Below, piece after piece: positions 8,316 to 17,431 of a stretch of 64,000 bases of DNA; position 1 is the stretch's first letter; every line of letters begins with the position of its first letter. The notes beneath the pieces were generated by a model that did no database searches, had not been told where the DNA came from, and saw only the letters and a program-made list of their open reading frames with translations. Origin of the DNA: Puniceicoccus vermicola (lineage in GTDB: Bacteria; Verrucomicrobiota; Verrucomicrobiia; Opitutales; Puniceicoccaceae); contig NZ_JACHVA010000080.1 in assembly GCF_014230055.1 (NCBI RefSeq), positions 60,113 through 124,112 on the forward strand. The letters are read 5' to 3'. A program made the position numbers and the translations under genes.

Positions 8316-8487
8316 ATCTTATTGAGACTAAATTGACACTGATTGAACCTTGTGTAAAGAGGATAGAGCGAAAATTGAACTCTGTATAAGGTCAACTTCT
8401 GCTTGTTATCGGGATTTTACCCGAGCTTTCAGTGGGGTGGTGGAATTGATTTGAATCGGGCTGAGCTCTGGGGGACAAGGAGAGGCG

Positions 8488-10764
<2,277 letters not shown>

Positions 10765-10766
10765 TT

Positions 10767-10890
10767 TCGGTGGTCGGTGGTCGGTGGTCGGTGGTCGGTG
10801 GTCGGTGATCTGTGGTCTGTGGTCGGTGATCTGTGGTCGGTGATCTGTGGTCGGTGGCCGGTCGTCGGTGATGGGTTGTCGGTTTTCTGG
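10767..10890. repeat. degenerate GGTCGGTG / GGTGATCTGTGGTC tandem tract
   Basis: A 120-base stretch immediately after priA is built from short units: first repeated GGTGGTCGGTG, then GGTGATCTGTGGTCGGT units, fading into GTCGTCGGTGATGGG. Read on the minus strand it gives an open frame of repeated TTDHRPP residues, which I regard as spurious. The unit resembles GG-rich simple-sequence tracts found scattered in Verrucomicrobiota genomes; another related tract (ACCAATAACCGATAACC) lies at 24606-24640. No promoter, terminator or structural RNA can be recognised within it. Confidence 0.8.
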
Positions 10891-10912
10891 TTTTTAGTTG
10901 GTGGGGATTGTG

Positions 10913-11110
10913 GGGCATGGCTTCAGCCTTGCCCGCGAATGAGCGGTGCGGTGTAGTTCGTTTTTAAAGGAGGGTGTTGGCGACCTGCTTAGCTTTCCCG
11001 AAGTATCGGGTGGAGCCTAGCAAGGGAAGCTGCTCATCCATGGTCGGAGAGGCAGTGGTGGGCGCTGAAGCAACCCACCCACTATATCGGGCATGGCTTC
11101 AGCCTTGCCC
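10913..11110. repeat. pair of REP-like GGCTTCAGCC palindromes in the priA-ubiE spacer
   Basis: The 397-base gap between priA and ubiE holds no credible gene. It contains two identical 22-base imperfect palindromes at 10913-10934 and 11089-11110, with core GCATGGCTTCAGCCTTGC; the arms pair with one mismatch around a TC loop. The second copy is preceded by GGTGGGCGCTGAAGCAA, and the same composite recurs at 13619-13684. The GGCTTCAGCC core also appears at both ends of the IS4 element near 55.2 and 56.7 kb. These are dispersed REP-like elements of unknown function, possibly acting as transcription or mRNA-processing signals between convergent genes. Confidence 0.75.
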
Positions 11111-11161
11111 AGTTGGGGCGGTATGAGGTAGCCGCCTATTCTCCTTTTTACTTCCCTCGAC

Positions 11162-11881
11162 CTACTCCGCCTTCCAAGCTTGGTGCAGGGCCACGATACC
11201 TCCGGTTAGTGGGGTGGAGTTGACTTTGGCGTAGCCTGCGTCGCGGATTTGCTGCGACAGTTCGTCCCTGCTGGGGAAGGCTCCGATGGTTCCGCCGAGG
11301 TAGCGATAGGCATCGACATCGCCGGTGATTTTCGCGGCAAGGGTGGGGAGGATCTTGTTTAAGTAGAAGTAGTAGAACGGGCGCAGGATGGCGTAGGGCT
11401 GCGAGAACTCAAGGACGAGAAGACTGCCGCCTGGGCGGAGAACCCGAAGCATTTCCCGGAGGCCGGCGTCTCGGTCTTCAAAGTTGCGGAGCCCAAAGCC
11501 GATGGTGCAAATGTCGGTGAAGTTGTCCTCAAGCGGGAGGTTGAGGCAGTCTCCGGTTTGGAAGGTGACTCCCTCGATTCCCTTGGCCTTTTTGCGGGCC
11601 TCGTCGAGCATCTCCTCGCAGAAATCCATCCCGATGACTTCGGTGGACGCGGGGAGCTTTTTGCGCAGAGCTAAGGCGATATCCCCGGAGCCCGTGGCAA
11701 GATCGATGACTCGCTGGGGGGCGGCCTTTCGCACACGGCGGACCGTCCGCGACCTCCAGTAGACATCGATCCCCAAGCTCAGGCATCGGTTGGCGCGATC
11801 GTAGCGGTCCGCGATGCCAGCGAACATGCGGTTTACTCCCTCCGATTCAATCTTTGGGGGCGTAGAGGCCGTTTTATCCAT
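11162..11881 (-). CDS. ubiE: demethylmenaquinone/ubiquinone methyltransferase
   Basis: SAM-dependent C-methyltransferase of the UbiE/MenG family, catalysing the last C-methylation of the respiratory quinone. The family signatures are both present: MFAGIADRYDRANRCLSLGI near the N-terminus and DLATGSGDIALAL (SAM motif I), followed by IGFGLRNFEDR and VLRPGGSLLVLEFSQP. At 239 residues from the ATG at 11881 it has the normal length; the frame could also open at a TTG at 11893 that abuts the stop of the upstream ClpX-like gene. The two are certainly co-transcribed. With a quinol oxidase in this window, menaquinone or ubiquinone must be made; which one cannot be told from this protein alone. Confidence 0.95.
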   Translation of the reverse strand: MDKTASTPPKIESEGVNRMFAGIADRYDRANRCLSLGIDVYWRSRTVRRVRKAAPQRVIDLATGSGDIALALRKKLPASTEVIGMDFCEEMLDEARKKAKGIEGVTFQTGDCLNLPLEDNFTDICTIGFGLRNFEDRDAGLREMLRVLRPGGSLLVLEFSQPYAILRPFYYFYLNKILPTLAAKITGDVDAYRYLGGTIGAFPSRDELSQQIRDAGYAKVNSTPLTGGIVALHQAWKAE

Positions 11882-11893
11882 GATGCCGTTCAA

Positions 11894-13507
11894 TTAGGCG
11901 TCCTTCTCGGACTTCTTGTCGTCCTGAAAGCTCTGGATGACCCAGTTGGAGATTTCCCGATCGGGATTCTCGGCGCAGGCGCGGTCGATCTGGAAAGTCT
12001 TCTCTCCTGTATTGCGAGAAACGATTTTCAAGCCGTAGGGCAGGTCCTGGAAATGAGTTTCGCAGAACTCGGGCAGTTCCTTTTCTTCGGCGGCTGTTCG
12101 CTCGGCCAGATAGGAGAGGGCGTCGTCGGAGAAGTGGATGCGGAGTCCGTGGTCCTGTTCGAACTGTTCACAGAATCCAGCGATGGCCTTTCTCTCTTCC
12201 GAGGCGTCAAATCCATATTCTTCCAAGAGTTGTTCAAGGACGGCGTCCGGGTTCTTGACGAACTCCTGGTCGACCTTGAGCTCGGTGACTCTGGTTGAGG
12301 GCAGTTCGAATTTGGAACTGCGGAAAAGTCGTTCGAGAACGGACATGACCCCGCGGGCTCCCGTCTGTTCGTTGTGGGCCTTCTCGGCGATGGCCTGAAT
12401 GGCTTCTTCGTCGATTTCTAGACGGATTCCGTGGTTCTCAAAGTCACGAATATATTGGCGCAGGACACTGCCCTCAGAGGTCGTAAGAATCTTGGCGAGA
12501 TCCTGCGAGGAGAGAGACTCGAAGGCGACGCGGACGGGAATACGGCCGACGAATTCCGGCTCAAACCCGTAACCGATAAAATCGTTGGTTTCGGCATGGG
12601 CGAGGTAGCGATGAAGCTCCTGGTCGTCTTCAGGGACGTCACTGGCGAAGCCCATTCCACTTTTGCCAATGCGCTTTTGAATGCTCTTGGCGAGTTGGTC
12701 GAAAGCTCCACTGACGATGAAGAGAATGTTACGAGTGTTGATCCGGCGCTGGGATTTGCCGCGGCCTCCGCCCCCCATCATTGCCTGCATCTGGCCCATC
12801 ATGTCCGTCTGGCTAAAGGGGTTGACCTCGGTCTCTTCCATGAGCTTGAGAAGATTGATCTGTACGCCTCGCCCGGATACGTCTTTGGCCCCCGATGTCG
12901 ATTCGCTGGCGATTTTATCGATCTCGTCGATGTAGATGATTCCTTTTTCGGCAAGGTCAACATCGCCATCGGCTGCTTTGACCAAGTCGCGGACGAGGTC
13001 TTCGACGTCGGAGCCCACGTAACCGGTTTCGGAGAACTTGGTGGCATCGGCTTTGACGAAAGGTACGCCGATCAGCTTGGCGAGATTCTTCATCAAATAG
13101 GTTTTCCCGACTCCTGTCGGCCCGAGTAGGAGAATGTTCTGCTTCTGGTACTCGAAGGATTTGGCTTCGTCGGGATTCTCGAACTGGTGCCGAATGTGGT
13201 TGTAGTGATCGCAGACCGCAACCGAGAGAACCTTTTTGGCATCTTTTTGGCCGATGACGTACCGATCGAGTTGGTTGAACACCTCGCGGGGCTTCAACTT
13301 GAAATGGCGGATGCGTTTCAGACGTTCTTTGGCAGTCTTCTCTTCGTCATCTTCACCCCCATCGCCGCCGTCGCCGGATCCTTGGGCAGGCTGGGCAGGT
13401 TTGGCGTGGACGCCTTGCATTCTCACCCGTGGATCGCCCATGATGGACTGGATGTGCTTTTGCAGCTCTTCGAAGGGGTTGTCGGAATCTTTGTCTTTAT
13501 CACTCAT
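11894..13507 (-). CDS. ClpX-like AAA+ unfoldase without zinc-binding domain
   Basis: AAA+ ATPase closest to ClpX in the core: Walker A GPTGVGKT at 129-136, pore loop GYVG at 162-165, Walker B IIYIDEIDKIA at 190-200 and EFVGRIPV at 318-325. It differs from standard ClpX (about 420 residues). The N-terminal Cys4 zinc domain is replaced by a charged, Gly/Gln/Pro-rich linker (residues 1-60). The IGF loop that docks on ClpP reads GMGF (284-287). A glycine/methionine-rich insert (MMGQMQAMMGGGGRG) precedes the RRINTRNILFI strand. There is also a C-terminal extension of roughly 110 residues with its own cysteines. No clpP or clpX neighbour is present. It probably acts as a ClpX paralogue with a different adaptor set, or works without ClpP. 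The first gene of a pair with ubiE. Confidence 0.88.
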   Translation of the reverse strand: MSDKDKDSDNPFEELQKHIQSIMGDPRVRMQGVHAKPAQPAQGSGDGGDGGEDDEEKTAKERLKRIRHFKLKPREVFNQLDRYVIGQKDAKKVLSVAVCDHYNHIRHQFENPDEAKSFEYQKQNILLLGPTGVGKTYLMKNLAKLIGVPFVKADATKFSETGYVGSDVEDLVRDLVKAADGDVDLAEKGIIYIDEIDKIASESTSGAKDVSGRGVQINLLKLMEETEVNPFSQTDMMGQMQAMMGGGGRGKSQRRINTRNILFIVSGAFDQLAKSIQKRIGKSGMGFASDVPEDDQELHRYLAHAETNDFIGYGFEPEFVGRIPVRVAFESLSSQDLAKILTTSEGSVLRQYIRDFENHGIRLEIDEEAIQAIAEKAHNEQTGARGVMSVLERLFRSSKFELPSTRVTELKVDQEFVKNPDAVLEQLLEEYGFDASEERKAIAGFCEQFEQDHGLRIHFSDDALSYLAERTAAEEKELPEFCETHFQDLPYGLKIVSRNTGEKTFQIDRACAENPDREISNWVIQSFQDDKKSEKDA

Positions 13508-13618
13508 AAGAAAATTATTCGGTCAACGTTAGACGGGGTCGGAGGGGATTGCAATGAGGACTCGCGGAATCGATTGCGGGTCCGATCGCTCTGTAGGCAA
13601 CGCACGACGGGGTGGTCG

Positions 13619-13684
13619 GGAGGTGGGCGCTGAAGCAATCCAACTACATTTTTCGGGGCGCTAGGGTATGGCTTGAGCCTTCCC
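13619..13684. repeat. second copy of the GGTGGGCGCTGAAGCAA / GGCTTGAGCC composite repeat
   Basis: In the 229-base spacer between the permease stop and the start of the ClpX-like gene lies GAGGTGGGCGCTGAAGCAAT followed, about 30 bases on, by AGGGTATGGCTTGAGCCTTC. The same two blocks in the same order and spacing occur at 11055-11110. The conserved order shows a composite dispersed element of about 60 bases rather than chance palindromes. It lies downstream of the leftward permease's neighbour and upstream of the ClpX-like start, so it could affect its 5' leader. Confidence 0.7.
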
Positions 13685-13736
13685 CGCGGGTTTGCCATTG
13701 GGGTGGAGCACCGGAACGGCGCACCTCCCGAGACAC

Positions 13737-15326
13737 CTAAATATCCTCTTCGGCGAGGTAGGTTTCGTATTCCTTTGTGCTGAGGCAGCCTTTCACGGCA
13801 ATGATATAGATTGCTGTGCTGAAAATGGCGATGACGACGATGTCCCAGCCAAAGGGGAGTTTCCCAGAGCCTCCTCCAAAGCTGCCAAGCCATGAAATCA
13901 GGGCCATCCCACCGAGGTAGGGGATCATCCACAGGGCTGGTTTGATGTCCATTTCGGAGAGACCGGCTTTGCTCATGCGGGCGATGAAGAGGATACTTCC
14001 GACGAGGAGACATCCGGCGAGGATGATGTAGGTGTTCCAGCCGCTCCAGTAGATGATCAGAGTGGCAATGACGAAGGCTGAGGGGCCTGTCAGGAAAATC
14101 ACCGGCAGCTTGAAAGAGCGCTCGCGGTCGGGATCCAGTTTGCGGAGGGCGGCCACGGCGATGGGTCCGGCGACAAAGGAGAGGATGATGGCCGCTCCGT
14201 TGAGGCTGACCACCTCGTCAAAGGGAAGGAGGACGAAGACGGAGGTAGAAACCGCAAAGTTGATGAGCAGGGCGCGGGCGGGAACGGCGAACCGGTTCAG
14301 CTTTTCCAGATAACTGGGGAAGAAACCATTCCGGGCCAGGGCGTGAGCCAAGCGGCCCATGGAGCCGACGGCCACCAGGCCTCCGCCGAGGGGAGAGAGG
14401 ACCGCGCCCACATTGATGACGCTGACGAGCCAGAGAAGGCCGACGGCTGTGGCGAGGCCGGAGACGGGGCCGAAGTCTCCCGTGAAATTGATTTGGGCCC
14501 ACCCGTTCGTCAGGGCGGATTCCGGGAGAGCTCCGATGAATGCGAGCTGCAAGGTCCCGTAGATGAGGAAGCAAATGACCAAAGAAAGAACGATGGAGAG
14601 GGGCACCGTGATCTTCGGATTTTTGGCTTCGCCGGCCATATCAATCGTATGGCGGAAGCCGATGTAGGCGAAGATAATGCCGCCGCTGGCGATGGATCCG
14701 AGGATCCCTTTCATGCCCATAGGGCTGAATCCTCCAGAGGCGGTAAAATTACCGATCTCGAAGTTGTCGATGAGGAGCACCGCCGAGACGACGAGGGGGA
14801 TGGCTACTTTGAACCAGGTGATGGAGGCGTTGAAGCGGGTGAAGAGGCGGACGCCGAAAAGGTTGAGAACCGTGAAGACGAGGAGGGTGAGGGTGGCGAC
14901 AATCACCCCTTCGGTTGTCAGGTCGCCGAAAGTGGATCCCGCAGGCCCGTCACGCGTGTAGAGGCTGGGAAAGTGCGGGGCGAGATAGCGCAGCATCGCC
15001 TCGACCTCAATAGGCGCGGTGGTGTTGTAGCCGATCCAGGCGCTCCAGCCCATGGCGGTGCTGACGACGTTGCCATGGCTGAAGTGGGGGACCCGGGCGA
15101 TCCCGCCGGAGACGGGCAGCATTGCTGAGATCTCGGCAAAGGAGAGAGCTAGGAGCATGATGGCGATGCCGCCGATTCCCCAAGCGATTAGGGAAGCGGG
15201 TCCTGCGGTCTGGGCCGCGAGCATCGGGGCAAACAACCAACCGGAACCAATGACTCCGCTGACGCCGACAAATGTGAGTGAAATCAATCCGACGTCCCGC
15301 TTCATTTCGCGGTTAGAAGTTCCCAT
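13737..15326 (-). CDS. APC-family amino acid permease
   Basis: Inner-membrane amino acid/polyamine transporter of the APC superfamily, 529 residues with about 12-14 hydrophobic helices. The first helix carries the unwound substrate-binding motif (GVSGVIGSGWLFAP), with the family's GGIARVPHFSHG segment following and FAYIGFRHTIDMAGEAKNP matching the conserved GFE..AGEaKNP region of helix 6-7. The Glu of the usual FxGFE is replaced (GFRHT), so substrate range may differ. The ATG at 15326 gives a short cytoplasmic N-terminus. It is alone, convergent with nothing, and separated by 240 bases from the divergent IHF gene. Substrate unknown. Confidence 0.9.
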   Translation of the reverse strand: MGTSNREMKRDVGLISLTFVGVSGVIGSGWLFAPMLAAQTAGPASLIAWGIGGIAIMLLALSFAEISAMLPVSGGIARVPHFSHGNVVSTAMGWSAWIGYNTTAPIEVEAMLRYLAPHFPSLYTRDGPAGSTFGDLTTEGVIVATLTLLVFTVLNLFGVRLFTRFNASITWFKVAIPLVVSAVLLIDNFEIGNFTASGGFSPMGMKGILGSIASGGIIFAYIGFRHTIDMAGEAKNPKITVPLSIVLSLVICFLIYGTLQLAFIGALPESALTNGWAQINFTGDFGPVSGLATAVGLLWLVSVINVGAVLSPLGGGLVAVGSMGRLAHALARNGFFPSYLEKLNRFAVPARALLINFAVSTSVFVLLPFDEVVSLNGAAIILSFVAGPIAVAALRKLDPDRERSFKLPVIFLTGPSAFVIATLIIYWSGWNTYIILAGCLLVGSILFIARMSKAGLSEMDIKPALWMIPYLGGMALISWLGSFGGGSGKLPFGWDIVVIAIFSTAIYIIAVKGCLSTKEYETYLAEEDI

Positions 15327-15500
15327 AGGTCTCGGAGTATTTTCTTGGCTTCCGCTATAGCAAGCTTCGAACCGCAGGAGGAGCGAATTTGATCGGGAAA
15401 AGGTGCCGCGAATGGGGGAATTCGCGAATTATGCTTGCCTGAAAGGCGGCTTGGACGAAAACAGAATGCATCGTGGTGAAAACGGATGCTCTCTAAAACG

Positions 15501-15527
15501 TTGACAGCTAGTTGGGTATCTTAGATT
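15501..15527 (+). promoter_or_regulatory. possible sigma-70 promoter of the IHF-hisS operon
   Basis: A perfect TTGACA lies at 15501-15506, about 60 bases before the IHF start codon, with the weak -10-like TAGATT at 15522-15527 (15-base spacer, shorter than optimal). It is the only convincing -35 element in the divergent 240-base spacer. The assignment is tentative. Confidence 0.35.
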
Positions 15528-15568
15528 TTCACTCCCCACATCGCAGTTTACTTTCCGCAATCGGCTTC

Positions 15569-15898
15569 ATGTCCAATAATCTGACAAAACGAGACATCGT
15601 CCTCAAAATTTATGAGGATTCTCGCAACAATTTCCCACAGAAAGACGTCAAAGAAATCGTCCAGCAGACTCTGGATGTAATCGGCGAAGCGATTTGTGAG
15701 GGACGGAACGTCGAGCTCCGGAATTTTGGAGTCTTCCAGATTCAGGTGCGGAAAGCCCGTGTCGGGCGGAATCCAAATCGCCCCGAGAAGGACGTGATGA
15801 TTCCTACGCGCGCTGTGATCAAGTTCAAGGCGGGTAAGGAGATGAAGGAGAAGCTCAAGGAGCTGGATCTGGATTCGCTTGAGGAGTCCTCGGACTAA
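15569..15898 (+). CDS. HU/IHF-family nucleoid DNA-bending protein
   Basis: Small dimeric DNA-bending protein. From the ATG at 15569 it is 109 residues: LTKRDIVLKIYEDSRN, then VQQTLDVIGEAICEGRNVELRNFGVFQIQ (the core signature of HU/IHF) and the DNA-grasping arm RKARVGRNPNRPEKDVMIPTR with the intercalating proline of RNPNRP, ending with FKAGKEMKEKLKEL and an acidic tail (DSLEESSD) longer than in usual 90-100 residue members. A longer frame begins at a TTG at 15512 but its extra residues do not fit the family. Its stop codon overlaps the hisS start (TAATG), so the two are translationally coupled, an unusual pairing. Confidence 0.93.
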   Translation: MSNNLTKRDIVLKIYEDSRNNFPQKDVKEIVQQTLDVIGEAICEGRNVELRNFGVFQIQVRKARVGRNPNRPEKDVMIPTRAVIKFKAGKEMKEKLKELDLDSLEESSD

Positions 15899-17226
15899 TG
15901 TACCAGACTCTTCCCGGTTTTCGGGAGTTTCCGCCGGAGCGTTTCCGTGAACGGAATCGTGTCTTTCGGATTCTCCGTTCCACGGCGGATCTGTTTGGAT
16001 TTGAGGAATTCGATGGCCCCATCCTCGAGCCGCTCGATCTTTATGTAGACAAATCGGGTGCCGAAGTGGTCGATCAGCTGTTCTGGTTTGAGGACCGGGG
16101 CGGCCGGAAAGTGGCGCTGCGGCCCGAGATGACGCCGACTTTGGCGCGGATGGTGGGTGCCGCGGGTAACTCAATTCGCAAGCCGGTTCGCTGGTTCACG
16201 CTCAATGAGCAGTATCGGTTTGAGCGGCCGCAGAAGGGGAGGCAACGTGCTTTTACCCAGTTTAATTTGGATATTCTCGGCGAGCCCTCTCTGGGCGCGG
16301 ATGCGGAAGTGATTGCCTGTTTTGTCGCCGCCTTGGAGCGTTGCGGCCTCACGCAGGACGACTTTCGGGTGCGGATGAGCGATCGCCGGATCTGGACGCG
16401 TTTCCTCGAGTTGATGGGAATTGGCGAAGACAAGCATCCCGACTGCCTTTCGGCGATCGATAAGATGGAGCGGACGTCTGCGGAGAAATTGACGGAGCGG
16501 CTGGAGCCGGTCCTCGGCGAATCGACCAGTGATTTCCTCGGGCGAGTGGATGAGCTGCGCTCGATCCGCGATGAAGACGAGCTCCTGCCGTTTTTCCAAA
16601 GCCTGTCTTCTCGGCAGGAAGAGAATGAGAAGTCGGTCGAGTTGATCGAGTCTTGGAAAAACTTCCGCTCTGCGGTCGATGCGCTCGGGCTCGGTGCCTG
16701 CACAGTCCTCGATTTGGGCATTGTCCGGGGGTTGGCCTATTATACAGGTCCGGTTTTTGAGATTTTTGAAGCGAGTGGAAAGGGCCGCGCCTTGGCCGGA
16801 GGAGGTCGCTATGACCATCTCGTGGAAAAAGTAGCCGGGGTCTCGATGGAAGCGACGGGAGGAGCACTCGGGGATGTGACTTTGCTCGATCTGCTCGATT
16901 CCCGCGGTTTGCTGACGAACACGATTGCCGGGACGGACTGTTTTCTGGCCATCGGCGGGGAAGAGTCTCGTCCAAGAGCACTGCAGCTGACTCAGATGCT
17001 CCGTCAGTATGGCATCTCCACCTCTTACCTTTTCAAGTCTGCTGGCTTTGGAAAACAATTCAAAGAGGCGAACCGATCGGGGGCCAAAGTAGTGGTTTCG
17101 GTCGGAGAGCGCGAAATTGAGACGGATGAATATACCGTCAAAGACCTCGGATCTGGAGAACAGGTTTCCGTGCCTCTGGCGGAGCTGGGCGATCATGTCC
17201 GCTCTTTGATCTACGGCGAGTCGTAG
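15898..17226 (+). CDS. hisS: histidyl-tRNA synthetase
   Basis: Class II aminoacyl-tRNA synthetase for histidine. Motif 1 region near LEPLDLYVDKSGAE, ALRPEMTPTLAR at about 73-84, motif 2 NEQYRFERPQKGRQRAFTQF at 103-122, the HisA motif VRGLAYYTG near 277-285 and the motif 3 region LAGGGRYDHL near 299-308 are all present, followed by an anticodon-binding domain (GISTSYLFKSAGFGKQFKEA). At 442 residues it is complete, and the anticodon domain distinguishes it from the regulatory paralogue HisZ. Translation starts at the ATG overlapping the IHF stop. No internal oddities; the family assignment is firm. Confidence 0.95.
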   Translation: MYQTLPGFREFPPERFRERNRVFRILRSTADLFGFEEFDGPILEPLDLYVDKSGAEVVDQLFWFEDRGGRKVALRPEMTPTLARMVGAAGNSIRKPVRWFTLNEQYRFERPQKGRQRAFTQFNLDILGEPSLGADAEVIACFVAALERCGLTQDDFRVRMSDRRIWTRFLELMGIGEDKHPDCLSAIDKMERTSAEKLTERLEPVLGESTSDFLGRVDELRSIRDEDELLPFFQSLSSRQEENEKSVELIESWKNFRSAVDALGLGACTVLDLGIVRGLAYYTGPVFEIFEASGKGRALAGGGRYDHLVEKVAGVSMEATGGALGDVTLLDLLDSRGLLTNTIAGTDCFLAIGGEESRPRALQLTQMLRQYGISTSYLFKSAGFGKQFKEANRSGAKVVVSVGEREIETDEYTVKDLGSGEQVSVPLAELGDHVRSLIYGES

Positions 17227-17431
17227 GATTTGTCGGGGCGAGGCCGAAAATCGGTCAGTTCCCGGTGATTCGGAGGCCTCTGACGACATTTCGGGTTATT
17301 CGCGGCCGGAGGTGCGATCGCAGACAGAGGATTGGCCTTAGGGAGGAGATGGGGGATTCCTCCAAAAAATCGTCTGAGAAGAATTGGCTTCCGGTTTTGA
17401 CGTCGGTCGCATTATTGGTTTTCCTTGGAGC

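Noticed and set aside
16171..17289. 372-residue minus-strand frame opposite hisS
   Set aside because: Antisense shadow; the hisS motifs on the plus strand account for the region.
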